Below are positions 5,462 to 5,475 of a DNA stretch of 5,475 bases, one piece after another; position 1 is the stretch's first letter, and the number at the start of each line of letters is the position of its first letter. The stretch comes from Desulfobacterales bacterium (lineage in GTDB: Bacteria > Desulfobacterota > Desulfobacteria > Desulfobacterales > UBA5852): contig JASJBQ010000320.1 in assembly GCA_030066455.1 (NCBI GenBank), positions 1-5,475 of the forward strand. Reading direction: 5' to 3'. The position numbers were made by a program, and so were the translations under genes. Under the pieces are notes generated by a model. The model was given only the letters and a program-made list of their open reading frames with translations, ran no database searches and had not been told where the DNA came from.

Positions 5462-5475
5462 CCTGTTTGCCGGCC

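Noticed and set aside
1..5475. The same CCGGCC at both ends of the window, as a possible terminal repeat
   Set aside because: Six bases of GC-rich sequence at arbitrary window edges is chance.
1..5475. CRISPR arrays, insertion sequences, tRNA/rRNA genes, or a novel defence or mobile system
   Set aside because: The window is filled by conserved housekeeping genes with short gaps; no spaced repeats, transposase motifs or RNA gene signatures were seen.

Overview
The window is an ordinary, nearly complete Tol-Pal envelope operon on the minus strand, read from high to low coordinates: tolQ, tolR, a short TonB-like tolA, tolB, pal and cpoB (ybgF), followed by the 5' end of ruvC, which runs off the low-coordinate edge. 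All seven genes point the same way and every sizeable open frame on the plus strand is an antisense shadow. The organism is a diderm Gram-negative bacterium of moderately high GC. The form of the proteins (TonB-like TolA, lipoprotein CpoB, TolB with a non-enterobacterial N-terminus) and the lack of cell-division genes alongside fit a sulfate-reducer-type deltaproteobacterium (Desulfobacterota). That placement is an inference from remembered protein style, not a search.

Layout. 5333-5475 is the leader of the operon, with a good sigma70-like promoter (TTGACA, 17 bp spacer, TAGCGT). tolQ (4613-5332), tolR (4185-4610) and tolA (3328-4176) are packed with 2 and 8 base gaps and are probably translationally coupled; they make the proton-driven inner-membrane motor. 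After a 102 bp gap holding a possible extended -10 promoter come tolB (1870-3225) and pal (1307-1838), the periplasmic and outer-membrane partners. A textbook intrinsic terminator (1189-1224) lies between pal and cpoB. cpoB (301-1104) has its own candidate promoter and is followed 22 bases later by ruvC (1-278, partial).

The most notable point is in pal. The lipoprotein signal peptide and the OmpA-like peptidoglycan-binding domain lie in different frames, joined at a run of nine cytosines (coding strand). Eight cytosines would give a normal 176-residue Pal; nine give a 41-residue stub. This is either a homopolymer sequencing or assembly error, a real loss-of-function or slipped-strand variant, or, less likely, a recoding site. 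A second run of seven cytosines sits inside the -35/-10 spacer of the tolQ promoter. Apart from this, I see no undescribed system, mobile element, CRISPR array or RNA gene here.
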